Origin: Nitrospira sp.
GTDB lineage: Bacteria > Nitrospirota > Nitrospiria > Nitrospirales > Nitrospiraceae
Assembly (NCBI GenBank): GCA_024998705.1
Contig: JACOEF010000293.1
Coordinates: 1-7,975, forward strand
Direction of reading: 5' to 3'
DNA length: 7,975 bases
The notes under the pieces are model-generated. The model did not search any database. It saw nothing but the letters and a program-made list of their open reading frames with translations, and was not told the DNA's origin. Below are positions 1 through 6,278 of this stretch, piece by piece. How positions within the stretch are numbered: position 1 is the first letter of the stretch; the number at the start of each line of letters is the position of its first letter. The translations under genes and the position numbers were made by a program.

Positions 1-219
1 CAAGAACAGATGCAGGTCTTCGAGCAAGGACTCCTCTATCAAGCCAAAGAAGCGTTCGACATCGCCCAGTTCAGTTTTCGCCATGGAGTGGCGAGTTTGC
101 TCGAAGTCATCGACGCGCAGCGTGTCTACCGCCAGACGCTCCTCGAATATGCCCAGGCACGAGCCGATCATTCCATCGCGCTGACCCGATTGGAGCGGGC
201 GGTGGGAGGGTTGCCATGA
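1..219 (+). CDS. CzcC/TolC-family outer membrane efflux protein, C-terminal fragment
   Basis: This is the last 72 codons of an outer-membrane factor; the start lies upstream of the window and the frame is open from base 1. These trimeric proteins form the beta-barrel and alpha-helical tunnel that carries RND substrates across the outer membrane. What is visible is the typical final helical hairpin of the TolC/CzcC family: a helix with AFDIAQFSFRHG, the signature turn GVASLLEVIDAQR, then a helix ending ALTRLERAVGGLP. The LLEVIDAQR-type motif followed by a leucine and alanine-rich helix is characteristic of the family. Its TGA stop overlaps the ATG of the adaptor gene by four bases, so it is the first visible member of a czcCBA-type operon. 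Family assignment is firm; metal specificity cannot be read from this fragment. Confidence 0.9.
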   Translation, partial: QEQMQVFEQGLLYQAKEAFDIAQFSFRHGVASLLEVIDAQRVYRQTLLEYAQARADHSIALTRLERAVGGLP

Positions 220-1436
220 ACGTTCACATCGTGAGGCGTTCATCACCGGTTTATCGAACGATCGGCCTGTTCCTGTTGGTCGCCATAGTGAATACGTCGT
301 GTCAGTCAAAGCAAGAGGATGCGCCGAAACCGCCTGCCCAGGCGGCCACGGCGTTGAATGAACCCGGTATCATCGAACTGCCTGATGGGAGTCCGACTCT
401 CACCCACCTACAGACCGATCGAGCAGCGCTCCGGCCGATCCGCACGGCCCTCAAGGCCCAGGCGGGGAAGATCTTGGTCAATGAGAATCGACTAGCGCAT
501 CTGAGCGCGCGAGTTCCCGGCCGTATCGTGGCTGTGTATACCAACCTCGGCGACCGAGTCCGGGAAGGGGACCGGCTGCTGTTACTCGACAGCCCCGCCT
601 TTGGAGGGGCCCAGTTGGAGTATCGGAAAGCGAGGACCACAGTGGGTGTGACGGAACAAGCGCTGGAGCGGGCCAAAGCCCTAATCGATCGCGGTGCGAT
701 CGGCGCGGGGGAATATCAACGGCGCGAGGCGGACCATGAGAATGCTCGTGCCGATCTCCACGAAGCGGAGGAAAGGCTGCATTTACTCGGCATGACGGAG
801 CAGGAGATCGAGCGGTTGGCCGCCAAGACCTTGCCCCATGCGGAGGTCGCGCAAGTCTCCTTACGAGCCCCCTTTACCGGTGACGTGATCGAGCGGAACG
901 CGACCATTGGCGAAGTCATCGATCCCAATAAGACGCTCTTCACAGTGGCAGACCTCTCGACTGTCTGGGTGCGTGCCGATTTCCCGGAGCAACAGGCTGG
1001 TCGACTGAAGACCGGCCTCACCATCGAGCTGCGAGTGTCGGCCTATCCGGAGACGGTGTTTCGAGGTGCCATTACCTATGTTGGCGCGGTGATCGATCCC
1101 ACGACGCGGACCGTGACGGCACGGGCGGATGTATCCAACCCTGACGGCCGATTACGACCCGAAATGTTCGCCGACGTCACATTGATGACGGACGAGCAAT
1201 CCGTCTTGAGTGTCCCGCGCGCCGCCGTGCAGCAGGTTGGCAGCCGGACGGTCGCGTTCATTGTGCAAGGACCGCGTCGGTTCGAATCCCGTGAGGTGAC
1301 CGTCGCCCAAGCGTCGGGCGACTACATCCAGGTTGTGGCCGGGCTCACGGCAGGAGAGGAAGTGGTCACGCAGGGCAGTTACGCCCTCAAGTCTGAGTTG
1401 CTCCGCGAGCACATGCCGTCGGAGGGCGCGCCATGA
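216..1436 (+). CDS. CzcB/CusB-type periplasmic adaptor (membrane fusion protein), predicted lipoprotein
   Basis: This 406-residue protein is the periplasmic adaptor joining the RND pump to the outer-membrane channel. An N-terminal hydrophobic stretch (about residues 16-28) ends at Cys29 (VNTSC), a slightly atypical lipobox because Asn is at -3; lipid anchoring is therefore likely but not certain. The first half of the lipoyl/barrel-sandwich domain starts near residue 98 (ARVPGRI) and ends around LLLLDSPAFGG (Asp125). An alpha-helical hairpin rich in Glu, Arg and Ala spans about 130-200. The second lipoyl half (VSLRAPFTGDVIE, from 214) and the beta-barrel (VWVRADFPEQQAG, TRTVTARADVSN) follow, with a membrane-proximal domain to the end. 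The mature N-terminus has no His-rich or Met-rich metal-binding stretch. The start is set by GGGAGGG five bases upstream and by the ATGA overlap with the preceding gene. It also overlaps the pump gene by four bases. Family certain, substrate not. Confidence 0.94.
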   Translation: MNVHIVRRSSPVYRTIGLFLLVAIVNTSCQSKQEDAPKPPAQAATALNEPGIIELPDGSPTLTHLQTDRAALRPIRTALKAQAGKILVNENRLAHLSARVPGRIVAVYTNLGDRVREGDRLLLLDSPAFGGAQLEYRKARTTVGVTEQALERAKALIDRGAIGAGEYQRREADHENARADLHEAEERLHLLGMTEQEIERLAAKTLPHAEVAQVSLRAPFTGDVIERNATIGEVIDPNKTLFTVADLSTVWVRADFPEQQAGRLKTGLTIELRVSAYPETVFRGAITYVGAVIDPTTRTVTARADVSNPDGRLRPEMFADVTLMTDEQSVLSVPRAAVQQVGSRTVAFIVQGPRRFESREVTVAQASGDYIQVVAGLTAGEEVVTQGSYALKSELLREHMPSEGAP

Positions 1437-4400
1437 TCGAACGGCTGATCCGCGGCGCGCTGGAACAACGACTCATCGTGCTGCTGCTTATGCTCGGGCT
1501 CATCGTGAGCGGCGTGGCCGCGTTCCGCCACCTCCCGATTGATGCCTTTCCCGATGTCACTCCGGTCCAGGTTCAAGTCATCACCCGGGCGCCCTCTCTG
1601 GCGCCTTCAGAAATCGAACGCCTCGTGACCTTTCCCCTGGAGATCGAGTTGACGAACCTCCCGAGGAAAACGGAACTGCGGTCGGTGTCGCGATTCGGAC
1701 TCTCGGTGATAACGGTCGTCTTTGAGGACAGGATGGATATCTATTTCGCCAGACAACTCGTCTTGGAACGGGTGCTCCAGGCGCGATCCCGGCTTCCAGC
1801 AAGCGCCGAGCCCGTACTCGGACCGGTCAGTACGGGATTGAGCGAAGTCTTCATGTATCTCGTCGAGGGCTCGACGCAGAGCCTCATCGACTTACGGACC
1901 CTTCAAGACTGGGTCATCCGCCCGATGCTGCGCGCCGTCCCAGGCCTCGCGGATGTGGACACGTTGGGTGGCTTGGCCAAACAGTATGAAGTCCTCGTCG
2001 ATCCTAATCGATTGACGAGCTTTGGGCTCACGCTGCGCCAAGTCCACGCGGCGGTCGCAGGGAATAATCAAAATGCCGGGGGCAGTTACATTGAGCAGGG
2101 CGGAGATAAGTTGGTCGTCCACGGGGTGGGGCTGGCCCGCTCTGTGGGAGACCTTGAACAGATCGTGGTGGCTGCGCACAAGGGCACACCAATCTATCTT
2201 CGGGACGTGGCCCAAGTTCGCCAAGGGACCGCGATTCGGTTAGGGGGCGTCACGCGCGACGGCACGGGCGAGGTACTCGAAGGCATTGCCGTCATGCTCC
2301 GCGGCGGCAATAGCCGGGAGATCGTTGCGGGGGTAAAAGACAAGGTCGAGTTGATCAACCGGGTGCTGCCGGCCGGCGTGAAGATGGTGCCGTTCCATGA
2401 CCGCATCGAATTGGTGGCGCGGGCACTCGATACCGTCGAGCGTGCCCTGCTGGAGGGTGCCGCGGTCGTCATCCTCGTCCTCTATCTCTTTCTCCGGAAT
2501 CTCCGCGGCGCGCTCGTCGTCGCGCTGACATTGCCGCTGGCCACGTTGGCTACATTTCTGATTATGCAACAGGTTGGCCTGTCTGCGAATCTGATGTCAC
2601 TGGGCGGCTTGGCCATCTCGCTGGGAATGATTGTCGATGCGGCCATCGTGCAGGTGGAGAATGTCGAGCGCCATCTGGGCGAGCAAACCACGGGCCGAGC
2701 CCTCTCGGTTACCGACCGTTTGCCAGTCGTCTTACGCGCCGTCCTGGAAGTGCGGCGGCCGAGCCTGTTCGGGGAATTGATCATTGCGTTGACCTTTGTT
2801 CCGCTCCTGACACTCCAAGGAATGGAAGGCAAGATGTTTATCCCGCTGGCCCTGACGGTGGTGATCGCCCTCCTGAGCTCCTTGGTGCTTTCCATGACGG
2901 TGGTTCCGGTGCTGGCGGCGGTGCTCATGAAGCCGCGTGTCGCGGAGGAGGGCGGGCACCTGTTGGAGAGGGGGCGACGGCTCTATCGCCAGTTGTTGGA
3001 GGGGGCCATCCACAAAACTCGTCTGGTCGTCCTTGCGGCGGCCGGTGTACTTGTCGGCGGAGCGGCCCTGGTCCCGTTCATCGGTCGGGAATTCGTCCCG
3101 ATCATGGACGAAGGCACGATCGTCGTGAATGTGATGCGGCTCCCGAGCATCAGCCTCAGCGAATCACTGAAAATTTCGGGGGAGGTCGAACGACTCTTGC
3201 TGGAGATACCGGACGTGCGCTCCGTGGTTTCGCGCACGGGCGCCAACGAACTCGGAACGGATCCGATGGGGATGGAACTCAGCGACATGTACGTCTTACT
3301 CAAGTCCGAGTCCGAGTGGCAGGCGCAGTCCAAGGCCGACATCGAGGAGCAGATCCGTCGGCGGCTGGCGCAAGTGCCTGGCATCGCCTTTGGCTTGTCC
3401 CAGCCGATCGCCATGCGCGTCGATGAATTGGTATCGGGGGTCCGGTCCCAGGTCGCGGTCAAACTGTTCGGCGACGAACTTGAGACGTTGCGGATCAAGG
3501 CAGAGGAGATCGCCAGGGTGCTGCGGCAGGTGCGCGGCCTGTCCGATCTCCGGGTCGAGCAGGTGTCGGGCCTGTACTATCTGAAGATCGACATCGACCG
3601 TGCCAGGATCGCGCGATACGGGATCAATGTGGCCGAGATCACGGAGGTGATTGAAGCCGTCGGTGGCGGCATTGCCGCCGGCGAGGTCTTCGAAGGACAG
3701 TGGCGTTTTCCGATCATGGTGCGATTTCCGGATGATCGGCGTGCCGATGTCGAGACGATTGCGGCGTTGTGGGTGACGGCCCCGGACGGCTCCCGGATTC
3801 CGCTCCGGGATCTGGCCGAGATTCGGATTGTGGACGGGCCGGCCCAGATCAGCCGTGAGCATGCGAGCCGCCGGATTGTGATCGAAGCCAATGTGGTCGG
3901 ACGCGACCTGGTCGGCGCGGTGGAAGAGGCCCAAGCAGCAGTGGGTCGTCTGGTGCAGCTCCCGCCGGGCTATTATGTGACCTGGGGTGGCCAATTCGAA
4001 AACCAACAGCAGGCGATGGCACGGCTGGCCGTGGTCGTTCCACTGGTCATTGGACTGATCTTTCTGCTGCTCTTTTTCACGTTCGGGAATTTGAGGCAGG
4101 CCGCGCTCATTCTCCTCGCGATTCCGTTTGCGATGGTCGGCGGCCTGCTGGCGCTGATGCTGGGCGGGCTATATCTCTCGGTTCCGGCCTCCGTCGGCTT
4201 TATTGCCTTGTTCGGCGTGGCGGTACTCAATGGGGTCGTGAAGATCGCCTACATCAACCAACTGCGGGAACAGGGCATGGCATTGGATGAAGCAGTGCTG
4301 ACCGGGATGGTTCTCCGATTGCGTCCGGTTCTGATGACGGCAGTTGTTGCGATGATGGCGCTCCTTCCTCTGCTGCTGGCCACCGGACCCGGGTCCGAAA

Positions 4401-4570
4401 TCCAACGGCCACTCGCAACAGTGGTGATCGGGGGGTTGTTTTCATCGACCGCCTTAACCTTAGTCGTGCTTCCCGTGCTCTATCGGTGGGTCGAGCAACG
4501 AATGGCGCGACGGCGCGCCTCGGAGGAAGCCGTACTTACCACGGCTTCTGACAGAGAGGTGACAACATGA
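1433..4570 (+). CDS. CzcA-type heavy-metal efflux RND pump (HME family)
   Basis: This is a full-length (1045 residues) inner-membrane proton/metal antiporter that drives the tripartite pump. The N-terminus shows the first membrane helix (about 12-30) and the HME opening PIDAFPDVTPVQVQV, then LAPSEIERLVTFPLE, FGLSVITVVFED and DIYFARQ. Membrane helices 2-6 lie at about 335-500 and the second periplasmic domain at about 550-860. The C-terminal helices contain GFIALFGVAVLNG, the LRLRPVLMT motif and TGPGSEIQRPLATVVIGG, all typical of CzcA. The proton-relay helix reads VDAAIVQVEN (Asp402, Glu409), closer to CusA than to the CzcA form DFG-x3-DGA; Ser396 stands where CzcA has its first Asp. The CusA Met triad aligns by eye to Asn566, Leu616 and Glu665, and MRVDELVSGVRS is CzcA-like, so a divalent ion is more likely than Cu/Ag. 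Lys937 sits within a C-terminal membrane helix. The start has GGAGG (1421-1425) seven bases upstream. The gene overlaps both neighbours by four bases. Confidence 0.95.
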   Translation: MIERLIRGALEQRLIVLLLMLGLIVSGVAAFRHLPIDAFPDVTPVQVQVITRAPSLAPSEIERLVTFPLEIELTNLPRKTELRSVSRFGLSVITVVFEDRMDIYFARQLVLERVLQARSRLPASAEPVLGPVSTGLSEVFMYLVEGSTQSLIDLRTLQDWVIRPMLRAVPGLADVDTLGGLAKQYEVLVDPNRLTSFGLTLRQVHAAVAGNNQNAGGSYIEQGGDKLVVHGVGLARSVGDLEQIVVAAHKGTPIYLRDVAQVRQGTAIRLGGVTRDGTGEVLEGIAVMLRGGNSREIVAGVKDKVELINRVLPAGVKMVPFHDRIELVARALDTVERALLEGAAVVILVLYLFLRNLRGALVVALTLPLATLATFLIMQQVGLSANLMSLGGLAISLGMIVDAAIVQVENVERHLGEQTTGRALSVTDRLPVVLRAVLEVRRPSLFGELIIALTFVPLLTLQGMEGKMFIPLALTVVIALLSSLVLSMTVVPVLAAVLMKPRVAEEGGHLLERGRRLYRQLLEGAIHKTRLVVLAAAGVLVGGAALVPFIGREFVPIMDEGTIVVNVMRLPSISLSESLKISGEVERLLLEIPDVRSVVSRTGANELGTDPMGMELSDMYVLLKSESEWQAQSKADIEEQIRRRLAQVPGIAFGLSQPIAMRVDELVSGVRSQVAVKLFGDELETLRIKAEEIARVLRQVRGLSDLRVEQVSGLYYLKIDIDRARIARYGINVAEITEVIEAVGGGIAAGEVFEGQWRFPIMVRFPDDRRADVETIAALWVTAPDGSRIPLRDLAEIRIVDGPAQISREHASRRIVIEANVVGRDLVGAVEEAQAAVGRLVQLPPGYYVTWGGQFENQQQAMARLAVVVPLVIGLIFLLLFFTFGNLRQAALILLAIPFAMVGGLLALMLGGLYLSVPASVGFIALFGVAVLNGVVKIAYINQLREQGMALDEAVLTGMVLRLRPVLMTAVVAMMALLPLLLATGPGSEIQRPLATVVIGGLFSSTALTLVVLPVLYRWVEQRMARRRASEEAVLTTASDREVTT
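4556..4562 (+). promoter_or_regulatory. Strong Shine-Dalgarno for the small lipoprotein gene, inside the pump gene
   Basis: GAGGTGA is a seven-base match to the anti-Shine-Dalgarno end of 16S rRNA, four bases before the ATG at 4567. It lies within the last codons of the pump gene. Together with the ATGA overlap it supports the start at 4567 and suggests reinitiation or coupled translation. Confidence 0.75.
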
Positions 4571-4977
4571 TGCGCACTTGTCGTGACGATCGTTGCTGGC
4601 TCTTGATCGTGATGCTGGCGATTCTCTCTCCTGCCATGCTCAGCGGCTGCGGCGAGACACCTTCCTCTCGCCACGTCACTGCCAAGCAAGCGCTCCTCGG
4701 CAAATCCGAAGCGGAGGTCCTGGCCTGCGCTGGGGCACCACAGGCGGTCTCGTCCCAGGATAGCCTGAGAGTCTTGAGCTACTACAAGGAGGGCGGATTG
4801 CTCGAACAGTCTTTCCCTGGAAACAAGAGTAGCCGCCCGGAAGGCGTGCGGCACGCCTGTACGGCCATCGTGAAGGTGGAGAACGATCGGGTCACCCAGG
4901 TGCAGTACCAGATGATGCCGGAATCAACGGCCACGCATGAGCATTGTGAAGAGATCTTTCAGCGCTGTGGGCCGTAG
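4567..4977 (+). CDS. Small four-cysteine lipoprotein, SmpA/BamE-like (accessory to RND pump)
   Basis: This 136-residue predicted lipoprotein has a hydrophobic signal (about 11-26) and a good lipobox LSGC, with Cys28 as the lipidation site. The mature part begins LLGKSEAEVLACAGAPQ (43-59), which resembles the 'G-x-s-x-x-V-x-x-x-x-G-x-P' opening of the SmpA/OmlA (BamE) fold. A predicted beta-strand SLRVLSYY follows, then IVKVENDRVTQVQYQ, the usual final strands of that fold. Besides Cys28 it has Cys54, Cys98, Cys127 and Cys134. Even number and spacing suggest two disulfides, or a thiol/His site (His96, His124, His126 nearby). It overlaps the pump gene by ATGA, so it is probably co-translated with it. 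I do not recognise an established function. A role as periplasmic accessory or metal-binding subunit is inferred from position; outer-membrane assembly by BamE analogy is the alternative. It has no Asp after Cys28 (Gly is at +2), which favours outer-membrane sorting under the Lol rule. Confidence 0.85.
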   Translation: MMRTCRDDRCWLLIVMLAILSPAMLSGCGETPSSRHVTAKQALLGKSEAEVLACAGAPQAVSSQDSLRVLSYYKEGGLLEQSFPGNKSSRPEGVRHACTAIVKVENDRVTQVQYQMMPESTATHEHCEEIFQRCGP

Positions 4978-5008
4978 GCCCCAGTCTATTCATGAAATCG
5001 GACGGCGC

Positions 5009-5017
5009 AAGGGAAAG
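5009..5017 (+). promoter_or_regulatory. Ribosome binding site choosing the start of the 306-residue lipoprotein
   Basis: AAGGGAAAG lies five bases before the ATG at 5023. The next in-frame ATG, at 5044, is preceded by gaagcgaacaaa with no comparable purine motif. The upstream start is therefore preferred, giving a rather long basic N-terminal region before the hydrophobic signal core. Confidence 0.55.
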
Positions 5018-5022
5018 AAACG

Positions 5023-5943
5023 ATGACGGCCGAAGCGAACAAAATGAGGGGCGCGGCGTCCGGAGCCACTAAGAGCGTGTGCGCTAGGCGCCGCCTCCGC
5101 CCCGCGTTTACCCTGATCCTTCTCTGCCTAAGCGGCGGATGCGCTGGCTGGTGGTCCAAGACGCTGCCGCCGCCAGAGCCCCCGCTGAAGATTGTTGTGG
5201 CGCAGATGGCGCTGGAGGCACCCATCACAAAGAGTACACAAATGCAGACGTTCGAGGAGACACCGTCTCCAGAGATCGAACCGGTCATCCGGACTCAGCT
5301 TATCGAGGAGGTAGAACTCAGAGTGCAGCGGCTGTTGACGGAACAGTTGGCGGCGCAACCGGGATTCCAGGTCATGCCATTCAGCGAGACCAGGCGTCTG
5401 GCCGGCAATCTTGGTGTTCGGCGGGAACCACTCAGTGACGCGCAACTCCGTGCCCTGGCCGACGAGAGCGGGGCCGATATTATTATCACGGGACGCATCC
5501 CGGATTATGGGGCCGTGCGCTGGCAGTACTGGGTGGGAGGTTGGGCCATGACGGCGACCGCTCATCTCATGACCGTCGGGTTCGCCTCAGGCTGGAACCC
5601 GGCCATCGTGGGCGGCTTCATGGCGCTCGATCTGTCCACAGATCTGCCCTTTTGGTGGGGCGGGGCATATGCTTTTGGTTGGGGACTTCGACCCGTGCGG
5701 GTCCAGGTCGAGGCCGTGCAAACAGGGCGCTGCGGCGGACCGCTTTGGGATACGCAGACGGTCATGGTCCTGATTCCCGGGAAAACGCTTGCCGTCTTCC
5801 CTCCTGAAGAGCGACGGCGGAAAGAGGTCCAACTCGGGGTCAATCTGGAACGCGCCATCCGAGACATTGCGGATGCAGCGGGCCGGTCGCTCCGGCTGAA
5901 GCCCTGTGGGCCAGAACCGGAATCCGAACAGGCGCCACAATGA
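5023..5943 (+). CDS. Predicted lipoprotein, CsgG/GNA1162-like N-terminal fold, function unknown
   Basis: This 306-residue protein starts with a basic stretch (residues 1-27, many Arg and Lys), a hydrophobic core AFTLILLCLSG and a lipobox-like SGGC with Cys40. A Pro-rich linker (48-55) leads to a strand KIVVAQMALEAP, a long helix with EEVELRVQRLLTEQLAAQ, then GFQVMPFSETRRLAG, helix LSDAQLRALADESG and ADIIITGRI (about 151-159). This order (strand, helix, 'F-x-V' strand, helix, 'A-D-x-x-x-x-G' strand) is what CsgG, LpoB and GNA1162-type periplasmic lipoproteins show. Residues about 167-222 are unusual: Trp, Gly, Phe and Ala-rich and hydrophobic (WQYWVGGWAM to FWWGGAYAFGWG), possibly a membrane-contacting insertion. 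Strand RPVRVQVEAV follows, with Cys237 and Cys295 as a possible disulfide pair. It starts 45 bases after the previous gene with no terminator between, so it may share the transcript. I cannot name a function; fold similarity is by eye only. Confidence 0.8.
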   Translation: MTAEANKMRGAASGATKSVCARRRLRPAFTLILLCLSGGCAGWWSKTLPPPEPPLKIVVAQMALEAPITKSTQMQTFEETPSPEIEPVIRTQLIEEVELRVQRLLTEQLAAQPGFQVMPFSETRRLAGNLGVRREPLSDAQLRALADESGADIIITGRIPDYGAVRWQYWVGGWAMTATAHLMTVGFASGWNPAIVGGFMALDLSTDLPFWWGGAYAFGWGLRPVRVQVEAVQTGRCGGPLWDTQTVMVLIPGKTLAVFPPEERRRKEVQLGVNLERAIRDIADAAGRSLRLKPCGPEPESEQAPQ

Positions 5944-5963
5944 GGCGTTGGTTGAAAAGCTAC

Positions 5964-5968
5964 AGGAG
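5964..5968 (+). promoter_or_regulatory. Ribosome binding site deciding the SHOCT protein start
   Basis: AGGAG sits six bases before the ATG at 5975, an ideal spacing. It favours the 77-residue protein over the in-frame ATG at 5906, which lies inside the upstream gene and would add a polar stretch before the membrane helix. Confidence 0.8.
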
Positions 5969-5974
5969 ACCAGC

Positions 5975-6208
5975 ATGCACGAACCGATGATGGGACTTTG
6001 GGGTTTGGTTGGTTATGTGCTCATGGTTGCTTTTTTGGCAGTGGGGATAGTCGCACTCTTACTGTGGCTAAAGTCATGGTTAGAACAAGGACGACTTGGC
6101 TCAGCATCACGAGAACCGGAATCAGCTTTGGAAATTCTGAAAAAACGCTATGCCCGTGGGGAGATCAGCAAAGAGGAATTCGAAGAGAAGCGCAAGGATC
6201 TTCTTTAA
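5975..6208 (+). CDS. Small single-pass membrane protein with C-terminal SHOCT motif
   Basis: This is a 77-residue protein with a short N-terminal tail carrying His2, Met5 and Met6, one strong membrane helix (about 8-32, rich in Leu, Val and Trp), a charged linker, and a C-terminal SHOCT (short C-terminal) motif. The motif covers residues 50-77, ALEILKKRYARGEISKEEF then a Lys/Glu tail ending DLL. SHOCT is a two-helix motif found at the ends of many membrane and phage-like proteins and is thought to mediate oligomerisation or protein contacts. Small TM+SHOCT proteins often lie beside metal-transport genes, so a regulatory or scaffolding partner for the pump or ATPase is a reasonable guess only. 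The gene starts 31 bases after the previous stop. By hand count its GC is 110/234 (about 47%), well below its neighbours, with more T-rich codons; this may reflect separate origin or the hydrophobic composition. Confidence 0.85.
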   Translation: MHEPMMGLWGLVGYVLMVAFLAVGIVALLLWLKSWLEQGRLGSASREPESALEILKKRYARGEISKEEFEEKRKDLL

Positions 6209-6278
6209 AAATCCGAAAGGGACAGAAGTCGAATCACGGCTCTGCGAGTGGCACGCTCGTGATAGCAGTTCAACCCTG

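Noticed and set aside
3296..4006. A 236-codon open frame on the minus strand inside the RND pump gene, and other long antisense frames (for example 2983-3498).
   Set aside because: They lie entirely within a strongly supported family gene, show low-complexity Arg/Pro/Ser-rich or His-rich translations, and are expected shadows of GC-rich codons.
4969..4981. Inverted repeat GGGCC-gta-GGCCC over the stop codon of the small lipoprotein gene.
   Set aside because: The stem is only five pairs with a three-base loop and is not followed by a T-run, so it does not qualify as an intrinsic terminator; it may be chance.
5906..6208. A longer version of the SHOCT protein (100 residues) starting at 5906.
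   Set aside because: It would overlap the upstream lipoprotein gene by 38 bases, has no ribosome site, and adds a polar stretch; AGGAG before 5975 fits much better.
6252..6261. Short dyad CACG-ct-CGTG in the gap before the ATPase gene, considered as an operator.
   Set aside because: Four-base arms are too short to support an operator call, it does not resemble the MerR-type or ArsR-type operators I know, and no -35/-10 pair is visible around it.
6150..6278. Possible 43-residue extension of the ATPase from ATG 6150.
   Set aside because: It overlaps the SHOCT motif coding sequence, lacks a ribosome site, and translates to an Arg/Ser-rich stretch with no HMA or CxxC motif.
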